Shown: piece after piece, positions 35,719-47,800 of the stretch
How positions within the stretch are numbered: position 1 is the first letter of the stretch
Layout: each line of letters opens with the position of its first letter
Assembly (NCBI RefSeq): GCF_039555335.1
Contig: NC_092640.1
Span: 38,794,295-38,858,294, forward strand
Source of the DNA: Amphiura filiformis
Lineage: Eukaryota; Echinodermata; Ophiuroidea; Amphilepidida; Amphiuridae
Direction: 5' to 3'
DNA: 64,000 nucleotides
Program-made: the position numbers and the translations under genes
Notes under the pieces: generated by a model
What the model was told of the DNA's origin: nothing
Seen by the model: only the letters and a program-made list of their open reading frames with translations
The model's database searches: none

Positions 35719-35827
35719 ATGATTAAATTATTTTCATTAAAGCAGCAGAAGAAGGATGGGGAAGGGGCCGGAAAATCGGTGGGTTCTCAAAAACGAGCTT
35801 CGGCAGCACAACTTCGTATTACGAAAG
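35719..35827 (+). CDS. UBE2M: UBE2M coding exon 1
   Basis: Encodes residues 1-36 plus the first base of codon 37 (Asp). It begins [12 protein letters not shown], continues through a Gly/Ser/Lys-rich linker ([13 protein letters not shown]), and ends SAAQLRITK before the donor G|GTAAAG. This exon carries the whole E1/DCN1-docking extension typical of UBC12. The Met context is ...acaatATGatt. No TATA box or clear core promoter was recognised upstream; a tetranucleotide microsatellite ends about 300 bp before the start. Untranslated first exons cannot be excluded. Confidence 0.96.
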
Positions 35828-38800
35828 GTAAAGTTTTTGTTGACATCGTGACTGGCTGTTTCTTTTTGTTTGATGTGTACGTTCATGACATTGATAACTA
35901 TTTCTAGAATTAAAATAATTAAGCAGCTTGTAGTTTTATATCATTTATTTAATCCTTTACTATTCTGAGCATGATGAACATTTGATTTACAAGAACAACA
36001 TTGTAATTTGTATTTCTGATAATCGACAAGGAAGCTTGATTCTCTTTTTATTCAATACATGTACATGCATGCAGTACAATAATTTTATAGTCATGATGAA
36101 CATGTGATTGAATGCGTCGAAAGGATGGTGTTGTTGACATAATTTATCAGCATGATCAGTGTGCATGATGAATCATTAATATGCAGCGTTATGCCTGCCA
36201 CTTCCACATACTTGTGCATAATACGGAAGGTCGATTTGTGCCCATAAATGTTTAGGCCTATGTTAAACTGTATGTTATACAAATTGTACAGCTATCATTT
36301 CTACCCTATGACGAACCGACATACCTGTAAATCAAATAGCCCACAAAAAACTGGTCATCGCTGGTATTTTTCATGAAGAAAAACGACACTTTTTACGCCG
36401 GAACATGTCCAAAACACGTCAGCTGACGTACAAGCCTCCCCACGCATGTACATAAACAAGCCGTGTTCATTGTTTAATTGTCACCTGCAGCTGTTCGCAA
36501 GAAAACTTTCTGCATAAAATTACCTGGGGTCGTTATCAGGCCTGAGACACACTGGCGCTAGTTTGAGGACAGTCAGTGTGCAGCAATCGTGCTCACAGCG
36601 CTGACCTCGCATTTTCTAAACCGCGATCGTAGGATGTCAACCCTGTGAAATACGTCATAGGAAAGGTCTGCCCTATGTCAAATATCTTTCGAGGCTATTT
36701 CCGGGTTGGTATGCAGAGCTGCGACAAAATGGCGAGGTAAGTTGAAATGTCCAGATTCTTACGAGTATTTTAAGTCCAAATTTGATGAGTTTCGGTGATC
36801 GTAAAGTGATGAAATATTGGTTGGAAGTTTCGGGTGGGTTTGAAGAATTATGTGACATGAGTAGTTTGTAACTATCCGTTTGACCGGGTCAATAAATTGA
36901 CGTTAATTTCGGTGTGTTTTTGTTGTAGTTGAGAGATGAAGCTTTTGTTTGATACCAAAATCATTGGGGACCGACAAGTTCCAATAATAAAAATCCGCCG
37001 ACGAAAATTACCATTTTTCCGGGCCATTTTATACAATTCAATCGGCACTTGCGTACGATTTAACATGGTATTCCCAGATTATATGACGTGTTTTATAAAT
37101 TTAATTCAGCTCTGGTCTGGACAGTAATTACAGCTCAGGTCAGGAAACTGGTTAAAATTTTGAATTCATCAACTTTTATTTTATGGAATCCGAATCTCAA
37201 ACTATCATGAAGAAGTGTTTATACTGAAATCATGAAGAACTATAGCCTATAATGGATGGATAAATGCATTCATCGTCTCCAACATTGCAACACCAATGAC
37301 AACAAACGTAACTAGACATGCTAGCTAGATCTCTCTTACAATTCATGAATATTATATTGATTGCGGTATCGGTCTCTGATGTATAAATGTCGGTCTCGGT
37401 CTCGGACCTCAAAAATCGGTGGTCCCAAGTGTTTTTTAAGTTTGAAACCTGTAGAGACGTAGACGTCGATACGATTTTGTTGGACATTGCATATCTTTAA
37501 CTCACAATAATATATATGCACCCAACTTAATGTGTAGGCCTACTGTACTGCCAACTATCATTATAAACAGTGGCAGCAAGGGATTTTTTTTTCTGAGGGG
37601 GGGTAAAGTGATTTTTTTTGGGGGGGGTCAAATAAAAAAATTTGCAAAAAATTGCTGCAAAATTGGAAATTTTTGTAAAATCCTCGCCGAAAAAGTCTTC
37701 TAATAATGATGAATCCGATTTTGTTTTTTGTTTTTATGGGGCTCTAGTATTAATACCTGATATCTTCATTTTTTATTACAGGTGCTCGCCAGATTAGGGG
37801 GCTCTGCAAGTTGTTATCGTTGGGGACTCGCTCACCAAATACTTAGATTATGGACATGTTTGATATTTACAAAGAGGCAGTTGACTGGTCGTACATGTCA
37901 CTCCATTCTACATGTACAAGCAAGGAGAAATGGTTCAAGCAGATGGCTATTGAATATGATGTCGAAATAGGAATAGGAATTTAGCCAGATATTATTTCTT
38001 CATGTCGGATCAAACGCATTAAATTCGAATTTGTTTCTCCGAACTGTCGCAGAATTTACAGAGTTGTGTTCCACAATTAAGACAATATACAAGTACCCTG
38101 ATACTCTTAAAGCTTCTCATTAACAATGTCATCCACAGACATGCAGTTCTACTGTTCTGACTTGGACAATTAATGCATCCATAACATTACTTGACATTCA
38201 AATGCAGAATGTTTGTGCAGGCCTGCATGGGCACAAATTATTACTTCACGTTTGCAAGTGAAACACTTTGAAAGCCAGACTGTTCCGAACATGATCTGCT
38301 TCATCTGAACAGAGATGAGGGGAACTATAATTTACAGAACAAGTTGCTGATGAAATCCTGCGGTGTTGCAGCATCAGGGATTACCGTGTATACCCCTCGG
38401 TTTATGTGTCCTCCTTTGACAAGGCAGAAATGTGCAACAAAAAAAGCCAGAAAAAGACGGTGTTATTTGCAGCTAATAATTATTAATCATTATTATTTAT
38501 AATAATAATTAGGCCTAAAATTGTTTGATTGGCGTAGCCCAACCTCCCCTAAACGTAGGCCTTGCCCTATTTTTTATGTTACACCAATCAAACAATTTTT
38601 TAGGCCTGATGCCCTTTTTTTCTATTTAATAAAAAAAGAAAAATATAACAAACTTGGAATTTTCATGTGTATAATTTTTGTTGTATGATTCATTCATCCG
38701 TATTGACTAGTAGTATACGAATATAATTACTGAATCCCACAAAAAATATTATTCCTACAAAAAAAATATATATATTCTCACAGAAAAATAACTTAAAATG

Positions 38801-41800
38801 TTTTTTTTTTTTCTGGAAAATATTTTTCCTGGATAAATACTTTTCGGAGCAAAATGTTTTTCCAGGATAAATATTTTTTGGGGGATAAATATTTTTTCTG
38901 GGAAAAATATTTTGTTCTGGGAAAACTTTTTTTGTAAGAAAACCAATTTTTTCTGGGAGTAACATTTTTTCTGGGAAAAATATTGGCCCTCGGGCGACGA
39001 AAAAAGAAAACCCTGTTCTACGAAAAAATTCCTGTACAAATGAATGCCGACCGAAATTTCAGGAATTTTTTTTTTTGTATTTTCTCAAATTGCAATTTAT
39101 TTACAGATTTTAGTCATTTTTTGGGTCATTAAAAAACCGAAAAAAACCCCAAAACGACCGTAGAACAGGGTTTCTTTTTTTGTTGCCTCATGTTAATTTT
39201 GGCCCAAAGTATATAATGGATTTTCTGTTTTTGTTTGTGTTTTTTTTGCTGATGGGGGAGGAAAAAAAAAAATTAACCCAGCCCTCTTGCCCTCCCACAC
39301 CTTTTGACCTTTCAAAATTTATCTGGAAAAATATTTTTCCTGGATAAATACTTTTCGAGCAAAGTGTTTTTCTGTGATAAATATTTTTTGGAATAAATAT
39401 TTTTCTGAGAAAATATTTTGTTCTGGGAAAAGTATATTTTCTGGGAAAAATATTTTTCTGGGATTAATATTTTTCTGGGAAAAATATTGACCCTCATGGT
39501 AATTTTGGCCCAAAGTAATGGATTTTCTGTTGTTTTTTTGGCTGACGGGGAAGGGGGGATAAAAAAAATTTGACCAAGCCCTCTTGCCCTCCCCCACCAT
39601 AGGCTACCCCTTTTGACCTTTCAAAAATTGCCCCTTCTTAGCCCAGCCCCCCCAGCTCTTAGTATTGTCACACATTTAAAAAATTATTTATTTTATTTAT
39701 CCCTTTTTAAAGGGATTTTTATTATTTTACGTGCCACGTGATTATAACCAGCCAATCACTGCGCGTGATTTAGCCCAGTCAAGGTCATGATTTCTGATCA
39801 AAACAAACGCGATGATCGGCGGTCTGACAGTCCGGTCTCAAAATGAAAAGTACAAATTATATCTATCCGTTTGACCAGGTAAAATATCTTCATGATATCG
39901 GAGTTGAATTTTTCAATGCAAAAGATTACAAATTATGTATTTTGTCAAGTGATATCAAGGACCGGCATTCTGAAAATCAGATATTTGCGTTAAATTTCGT
40001 GAGAAAATATCCAAAACCATACTAAATTTTTTACCAAAAAACATTGCTTGTATTTCCAACAATGCAATATATTTTGCATGAATCTATGCATATGGATAGA
40101 TAATATCATCCCTATCCTGGCATATAATGAGCAAATTTCCATCGATTTATGATTCTAAACATTAAAAAACGGAAGTTTTCCTGGGCCAACTTTTCAGGGT
40201 CAAACTCTGCTTCGTAACAGCGTGAGTACTTCCGGGTCAATGGTCTGGGTTAGAAAAGCAACGTAATTGCGTGTGCCTGCATACTGACTGGAGGACAGTC
40301 ACTATGAGTTACTAATGTCGGCACATGCAGAAAATGCGTGATGGGTCGCCATTTTGTGACTCGTGCAAGCTAACACAAACAAATTATTGGACTTAATAAT
40401 CTTTTCAAGTTTTAATAAAACGTGCATCTATCATGATAATATTACATTTTATTATTTTATTATTTGAATTACATAAGCTATGTCAATTTTGTGTCCATGT
40501 TAATTTTTATATGGATTTACCTGTGTTGATTTTAAACTGTTGTGAACGTGGAGCTTCCCAAATTTTCAGCCGCCTACCCACCATGCAATGCGAATACACG
40601 GAAACGATCCAGTTTAGGATGCATCGCAGTTCCTTGTGTAAACCAGGCGTAAACCGCCCATCCAACCTGATCGTGTGCACAGGATTTGTGCTGGAGGCTA
40701 GTTAATGCGCACAACCAATGCGCAGAAGAAGACCTTGATACTAGGCGGAGCTTACGTTTCACAAGAATGATTGGCAGCTGTGAGTAAGTGAAATTCTGTT
40801 CTGTGATTGGTACAAAAATATGGTTCTCGTATAAATGAATATATTATCCATGGCTTCAAAATTAGGAACCGTTTCTTCCACAGAGCCCTATATAGGCCCG
40901 GTATATAGGGCTCTATGGTCTCTACTCATCATACACGACCGTAGAAGATCTGGCCAGCGACGACGCTTGCCAATCAGGCTAGCTATTTGTACGGCGTGGC
41001 CTCTCATCCTTTTTATTATCTCTGGTCTTGTCACGCTGGTAGATTCGCCCACCTGTGAATCATTACTGACCTGGATCTGACAGAAGATTGTGGAATTTAC
41101 GATTTTCAGCAGCAGGATTTTATGAAACTGCCAATATTTGCAAGTATTCTGAAGGATCGGTAATAATTAAAATATTTTTCATGGTGTCGGTAGTGCAAGT
41201 TGAAGTTAGTGAATTTGTGGTTTTGTATGTTATGTGCAAGAGTGTTTTCAGGAAGCGTAAATAGGCAGGCCGTTATGCTAAGCTCTCCATCTTATATGTA
41301 AGTTCGGCGACGAACTGGACACATCACACGGTAGTGTGATGTGTCCAGCCTGGATATAATGCAGCGTAACGACAGACAGTAGGTATGCTAGGTGAATTTA
41401 AATTTGCCATCAAACTGCATCATTTTATATATCAAATTAAAGCCCTTGAGTAAACAAAGCCAAAACTGAAAACCATTTTTTCATAGCACTTTCCGTAGCA
41501 AAGTTACATCTTGTCAAAGATTGACTTTCATCAAAAGTTTCAGCTAGCAAAATTCCCCAAAACGGCATTTCGTTGGTGTTTCTAGATCTTAGTCTCATTA
41601 TGATAGCAGCTTTTTTTAATGGAAATGCTATCCAAATCCCTCTAAAATTCCATGTGCGGGTGACTTATCACCATAAAAAATCATATATTTGGGTCAAGTG
41701 CAGTGCTGTACGGTGCGACCATTTTAGGCGCATTGGCGACTAGATCTTTTCTGATGCGACTAAATATTCAATCCCTGGCGCCAATGGCGCCCAACTCTTG

Positions 41801-44800
41801 AAGCTTTTAATCGCTAGCAAATGCAAAACATGTATGTACATTTGTAACGTAGCATTCAAGAGTACGAATGTATGCTATGAATATGCATTTATCATGATGT
41901 ATCGATGGGGACTTCCTGGAAAACATACAGGCCTACACTGTACATGCTGTGTATGAAGTATGTAGCATTCAATGGAAATATGTAGATTGAGTACAGCAGC
42001 TATGAACATTCAACACACATGGCTGTTCATTTGGCGCCTCAGATCTTTTACCTGGGAGCAAAATGTGGGCGCCCAAATTTATAAAGTTAGGAGCCATTGG
42101 CGCCTCAATCAGTTTTTGCACCGTACAGCACAGGTCAAGTGAAGTATAGAAAACATATTTATGTAGGTTTCTTTCTTCGGGCACTTGTTTTAAATTTCTA
42201 TGTAAATATGCATTGACATTGTCGGCGAATTTAGCTGACTAGCAAATGTGTTAACTAAGATTTGCCTGGGTTACCTACAGACAGTCATGCATGAACAATT
42301 AATTATTATTATGTAAAACATAATGATAAACTAAAGCAAACATCTGTTGTCTGAGCTTCCGCTAGTTAAGCAAACGGGAGCGATTACTAAACCGGGCAGA
42401 ATCGCTGGTGCGATTAGGCTTCAGTGCTTCATGATGAGAGAGGATATTAGGCCCGTGAAAGTCGATTTTGAGTTTCCCGTCACCCGCCCTCACTTCATTT
42501 TCTGACCCTCACTTGAATTCATTATTGTGATTTTCCAAAAAATACCGATAAAAATTGGTTATATTTGCAAAAAAAATTATGAATATCCATTTATTTTTTG
42601 TGGAAAAATCAAAATCAAAACGTATACATTTTGCTGTCAACCTTGCAGACTCTTTTTAATATACTTTTGAATCTTATTTGGGCTAAACATCCATCTTCAA
42701 GTGAGTGAGCGGTAAATAACAACACATTTTACACATGTGTGTTGGTCATATTTATAATGAAAGGCAGAAAAATAATGAATAATGAAAACGTTACCTCACT
42801 TGTTTTCAAAAATTATGTGACGGGACACTCAAAATTGACTGTTAGTGGCCTTAAGGGCTGGGGTATGAACGTTTGGACAGTATTTATTTTGGGACATTAG
42901 AGCACATCAGACATATCGAATTGCATTCTGAATATGAAGAATGTCATTCTGATATCAAATAATTTTGATTTTTTGAAATTCGCAAATTACACATTTTATG
43001 GCAAATCATTAAAAATTGATATTTTTGATATTGAACAGTACTTGAAGCAAACTTTATAAATCTGATGATTTATACTTAAAGTGTATGTAGGTGGGATGAA
43101 GATATGGATTTTTTTTCCCAAAACACCAAAAAAAATTAGGTCTTTTTGGGAAAAAAATCCATATATGAAAGGTCAAAATTTTCAATTGACCGTCGGCTTT
43201 TCCTCCCTGCTACATACACTTTAAGAATATATCATTAGATTTGTATAATTTACTTCGAGGACTGTTATATATCAAAAATTTGAAAAATATCAAATTTTTA
43301 TAATTTGTCATAAAATTTGTATTATATTGTGATTTTAAAAAATGAAAATTATTTGATATCAGAAAGACATGCTTCAGTATTCAGAATGCAATTGATAGGT
43401 CTGAGGTGCTCTCATGTCCAAAAAAAATACTGTCGAAACGCAATAAACGCTCATTTTGGATCCCTTAAGCAATCCTGTTTATCCCATCCCGTAAACAATA
43501 ACCCCGTAACTCGCGTAAGGGTAACTCCATACCAATTCAACAAATCTCGTTGCCCTTACGTCATGAATTTTTTTCCTTTTTGGATATGTTGTTCGGGTAC
43601 CCAAGTTATGCACAAATCCCAAATATTAGCACTTTTGCTCCGTTTCCATGGCAACGGTAGCCCACCGAAAATTGGAGGTTTTCCACCAAATTCTGACCTG
43701 GGAACAATGTTGGGTTTTCTGTAACTTGTTTCTCATAGATAAAGGGTCCAATTTCCATTTCCAACTGCTTTAAATGGACAAATGAGAGTTTTTCTCAAAG
43801 TTTGTGAGAAAAAAAATGATTCCGACAATTTGTCGCGAAGTACAGGCTCGTTAATTACGGACTTTTCAGAAAACTGCAAAATGAGATGGGGTTTTTGAGG
43901 CCTAATATAATCTTATCTGAGGGTTGTTGATGTTTGGTTATGGTCAGGTATGATTATTTAGCAAGTCCTAAAACCATTAAGTAACATTTGAAAAAAAAAG
44001 TGCATCCCGTTGCCATGGTAACGGGTCGATAAACATTGAAAATGACAAAATGGTCCATAATGTAGGCCTACATATTCCTGTGCTACCTTGTTGTATTTTA
44101 AAGAAATAAAATTTAATGTAATCCTTGGGACACCAATTTTACATTAACACCAGATTTTTGTTCGGCCCGGACAGTTAAGTTGCCGAAAAAAATTAGCGAA
44201 AACGGCAATTAATTCAATAAAAATCAGAAAATTGCCCATTTTGCTGAATATTGGTAATTCAAGTCGAGATCAAAGTAAATTGGACCAGTTTTTTTAATAT
44301 GTTTTAATTAGTTTTTGTAATTTGTAAGTCATATTCATGTAAAATAACACTTTCATAGCTATGAGGAGACCATTTACCTTTCAACCAACCCCATGAAAAC
44401 CTGAACTTAACGTCCGACACACAAAGAATAGTGGATATTGAGATATTGTTCCATTTCAAAAGAGTGTAATTTCAAAAGTAGATGAGATAGACATCATGTA
44501 AGACAATCATTTACATTATTTGAGATCTATGGTTGTTTGGTGGTTACTACAGTAATAAAGAAACATAGTGATACATTATTTCCATTTTTGTAATTGACCC
44601 CCCCTAAAATGGCTGAAATACACATTCACTACATCAGACGGCATTTTCGGTACATGTACATAAAATAGAATAATGAGGTAGTCTTGCCAATAACAATAGT
44701 TGAGATATATTTCTCATTTATACCAATTTCAAGTATTTGTAAGATGCTTATTTGAAAACAAAAGAAACAAAATTCATACAATATTCCCATTTTCATATTC

Positions 44801-47800
44801 TGACCCCCCTAAAATGGCCGAAAATACACATTTAACAAAGTACCTCAAAATGGCACTTGCCATCAAAATTGGTATTTTTATCTTTGCCGATAACTATGAG
44901 ATACAATCATGCATCATTTATATCAATTTTAAGTATTTGTAAGATGGTTATTTTAAAACAAAAGAAATAAAGTTCATACAATGTTCCCATTTTCATAATC
45001 TGACCCCAAATCCCCCCCCCCCCCGAAAATGGCCGAATTAAACATGCAAATTATATCTCATCAATAGTTAACGGCAAAGATAGTTTACAGCAAATTGCCA
45101 TTTTGAGGTTTACTTTGTTTTTATGTGTATTTTCGGCCATATCTCATCAATATAAAATAGATCGATATTGGCAAAGATAGTTCAAAATACCAAATTTCCA
45201 TTTATTTTCGGCCATTTTCAGGGGTTCAGAATATGAAAATGGGAACATTGTATGAATTTTGTTTCTTTTGGTTTTAAATAACCATCTTACAAATACTTAA
45301 AATTTGTATAAAGAGGAACAATTATATCTCATCAATATCAACAAAGATAATTCAAAAAACAAAATTATTACGGCAAATTGCCATTTTGAGGATGCAAAAT
45401 TAATGTATTTTCGGCCATTTTCGGGGGGTCAGATAATGAAAATAGGAATATTGTATGAATTTTGTTTCTTTTGTTTTCAAATAACCATCTTACAAATACT
45501 TGAAATTGGTAAAATAAGAATTATATCTCAACTATTGTTATTGGCAAGACTACCTCATTATTCTATTTTATGTACCGAAAATGCCGTCTGATGTAGTGAA
45601 TGTGTATTTCAGCCATTTTAGGGGGTCAATTACAACAATGGAAATAATGTATCACTATGTTTCTTTATTACTGTAGTAACCACCAAACAACCATCTCAAA
45701 TAATGTAAATGATTGTCTTATCTCATCTACTTTTGAAATTACACTCTTTTTGAAATGGAACAATATCTCAATATCCACTATTCTTTGTGTGTCGGACGTT
45801 AAGTTCAGGTTTTCATGGGGTTGGTTGAAAGGTAAATGGTCTCCTCATAGCTATGGAAGTGTTTTTTTACATGAATATGACTTACAAATTGCAAAAACTA
45901 ATTAAAACATATTAAAAAAACTGATCCAATTTACTTTGATCTCAACTTGAATTACTAATATTCAGCAAATATGGGCAATTTTCTGATTTTTAATGAATTA
46001 ATTGCCGTTTTCGCTAATTTTTTTCGGCAACTTATCTGTCCGGGCCGAACAAAAATCTGGTGTTAGTGTAAAATTGGTGTTCCAAGGATTACATTAAATT
46101 TTATTTCTTTGAAATACAACAAGGTAGCACAGGAATATGTAGCCCTACATTATGGACCATTTTGTCATTTTCAATGTTTATCGAATTCGCTACCATGGCA
46201 ACGGATGCAATTTTTTTTCAAATGTTACTTAATGGTTTTAGGACTTGCTAAATAATCATACCTGACCATAACCAAACATCAACAACCCTCAGATAAGATT
46301 ATATTAGGCCTCAAAAACCCCATCTCATTTTGCAGTTTTCTGAAAAGTCCGCAATTAACGAGCCAGTACTTCGCGACGAATTGTCGGAATCATTTTTTTT
46401 CTCACAAACTTTGAGAAAAACTTTCATTTGACCATTTAAAGCAGTTGGAAATGGAAATTGGACCCTTTATCTATGAGAAACAAGTTACAGAAAAGCCAAC
46501 ATTGTTCCCAGGTCAGAATTTGGTAGAAAACCCCAATTTTCGTGGGCCACCGCTTGCCATGGAAACGGAGCAAAAGTGCTAATATTCGGGATTTCTGCAT
46601 AACCTGGGTACCCGAACAACATATCCAAAAAGAAAAAAAATCCATGACGTAAGGGCAACGAAAGTGCCAAAAATTTGTTGATTTCGTATGGATTTACCCG
46701 TAAGCAAGTTTAGTTGGCTTTGCGCAGTTCTGTGCGTGCGAGACAACTCCAGTGGCGTGCACCGTGTACGCCGACGGGCTAACGACAGCACGCTTTCTGC
46801 TAGACCTGTGGACGCGTTGGTTGGCATAACCCATAAACAAACAGCCGCTATATATTTGACTGAAAAACTCACTTTTTTACTGATTTTGAGGCCAATTCTT
46901 AACCATTTTCAACCAAATAAAGATCAGTCCATTTCCCGTTTATTCCTCGATATCCCGTATGAATTTGGCAACATTTGGATCCAAACTGACGGGGCCTCAT
47001 ACAACATTTCGCTAAATTTAGTAAGATGCTGATACTGTTATCAACATTTACAAAAAAACAAAAAACATTCATTCAGTTTCAGGGCTAGGAATTCAATCAG
47101 TTGTGTGCCGATCTTTTGTTTGCCAACCCGGCCATCCTGACTAAATTCTAAATCGGACCGATGGAGATAGAGGGCTTTTTTTCAATCGTTGTTCAGCGGG
47201 AGGGGAAGGCAAATCAAGGATTCTCACAAAATTCTCTTGCAATGAATCCAAATGGATTCACCAACACTGCCAGAGATTTTTAAGCCTGGATGCAATTATG
47301 GCGTGCGCAATCATCCGAACATACATCACATGAAAATGCAGTTGCTTTGTGCCTGTAATTCTGAAATATTTAACTGTTATTAATATTGTTGTGACAAAAC
47401 TAATTGTGTGCCAAAGGTACCATATCATTAACAAATATTTTTGTAATAATTGGTGCATTTTATTAGCTTTGTCACATTTAAAAATCTAACAGTCACTATT
47501 CTCAGAATCTCACGGCACAAAGCGATTGCAACTTGTGCAACATGCAAGCATCCCACCTGATGCAATTACACAATCATCCAAGCACACATCTATAGACATA
47601 AGCATGCTGGCCGGGCCAGAGCAATTGCTTGCTATCCCCAGTCTTGTTTAAGGGTTGTTTTACAATCAGGGTACATTTGGGCTGAGCACCATATTGTGCC
47701 CTGTTTCAAATATTAGATTAACTTGTGATTAAAAGTTGCCATGCCAAATTATTGGCCCCTATTAGTTCCACCTACAGCCACAAAGAAACTGTTTGAAATG

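Noticed and set aside
38690..39600. Overlapping - strand frames rich in SQKN and FPEKYF
   Set aside because: They derive from tandem GGAAAAATATTTTT words and recur because the block is duplicated.
43317..43724. 135-codon frame
   Set aside because: It spans the junction between the TTAA-site MITE and the large palindrome, so it is a chance fusion of repeat DNA.
46579..47032. Frames on both strands over a GC-richer patch beside the palindrome
   Set aside because: No motif or splice sites; the 97-codon - frame runs into the palindrome arm, whose mirror copy does not preserve it.
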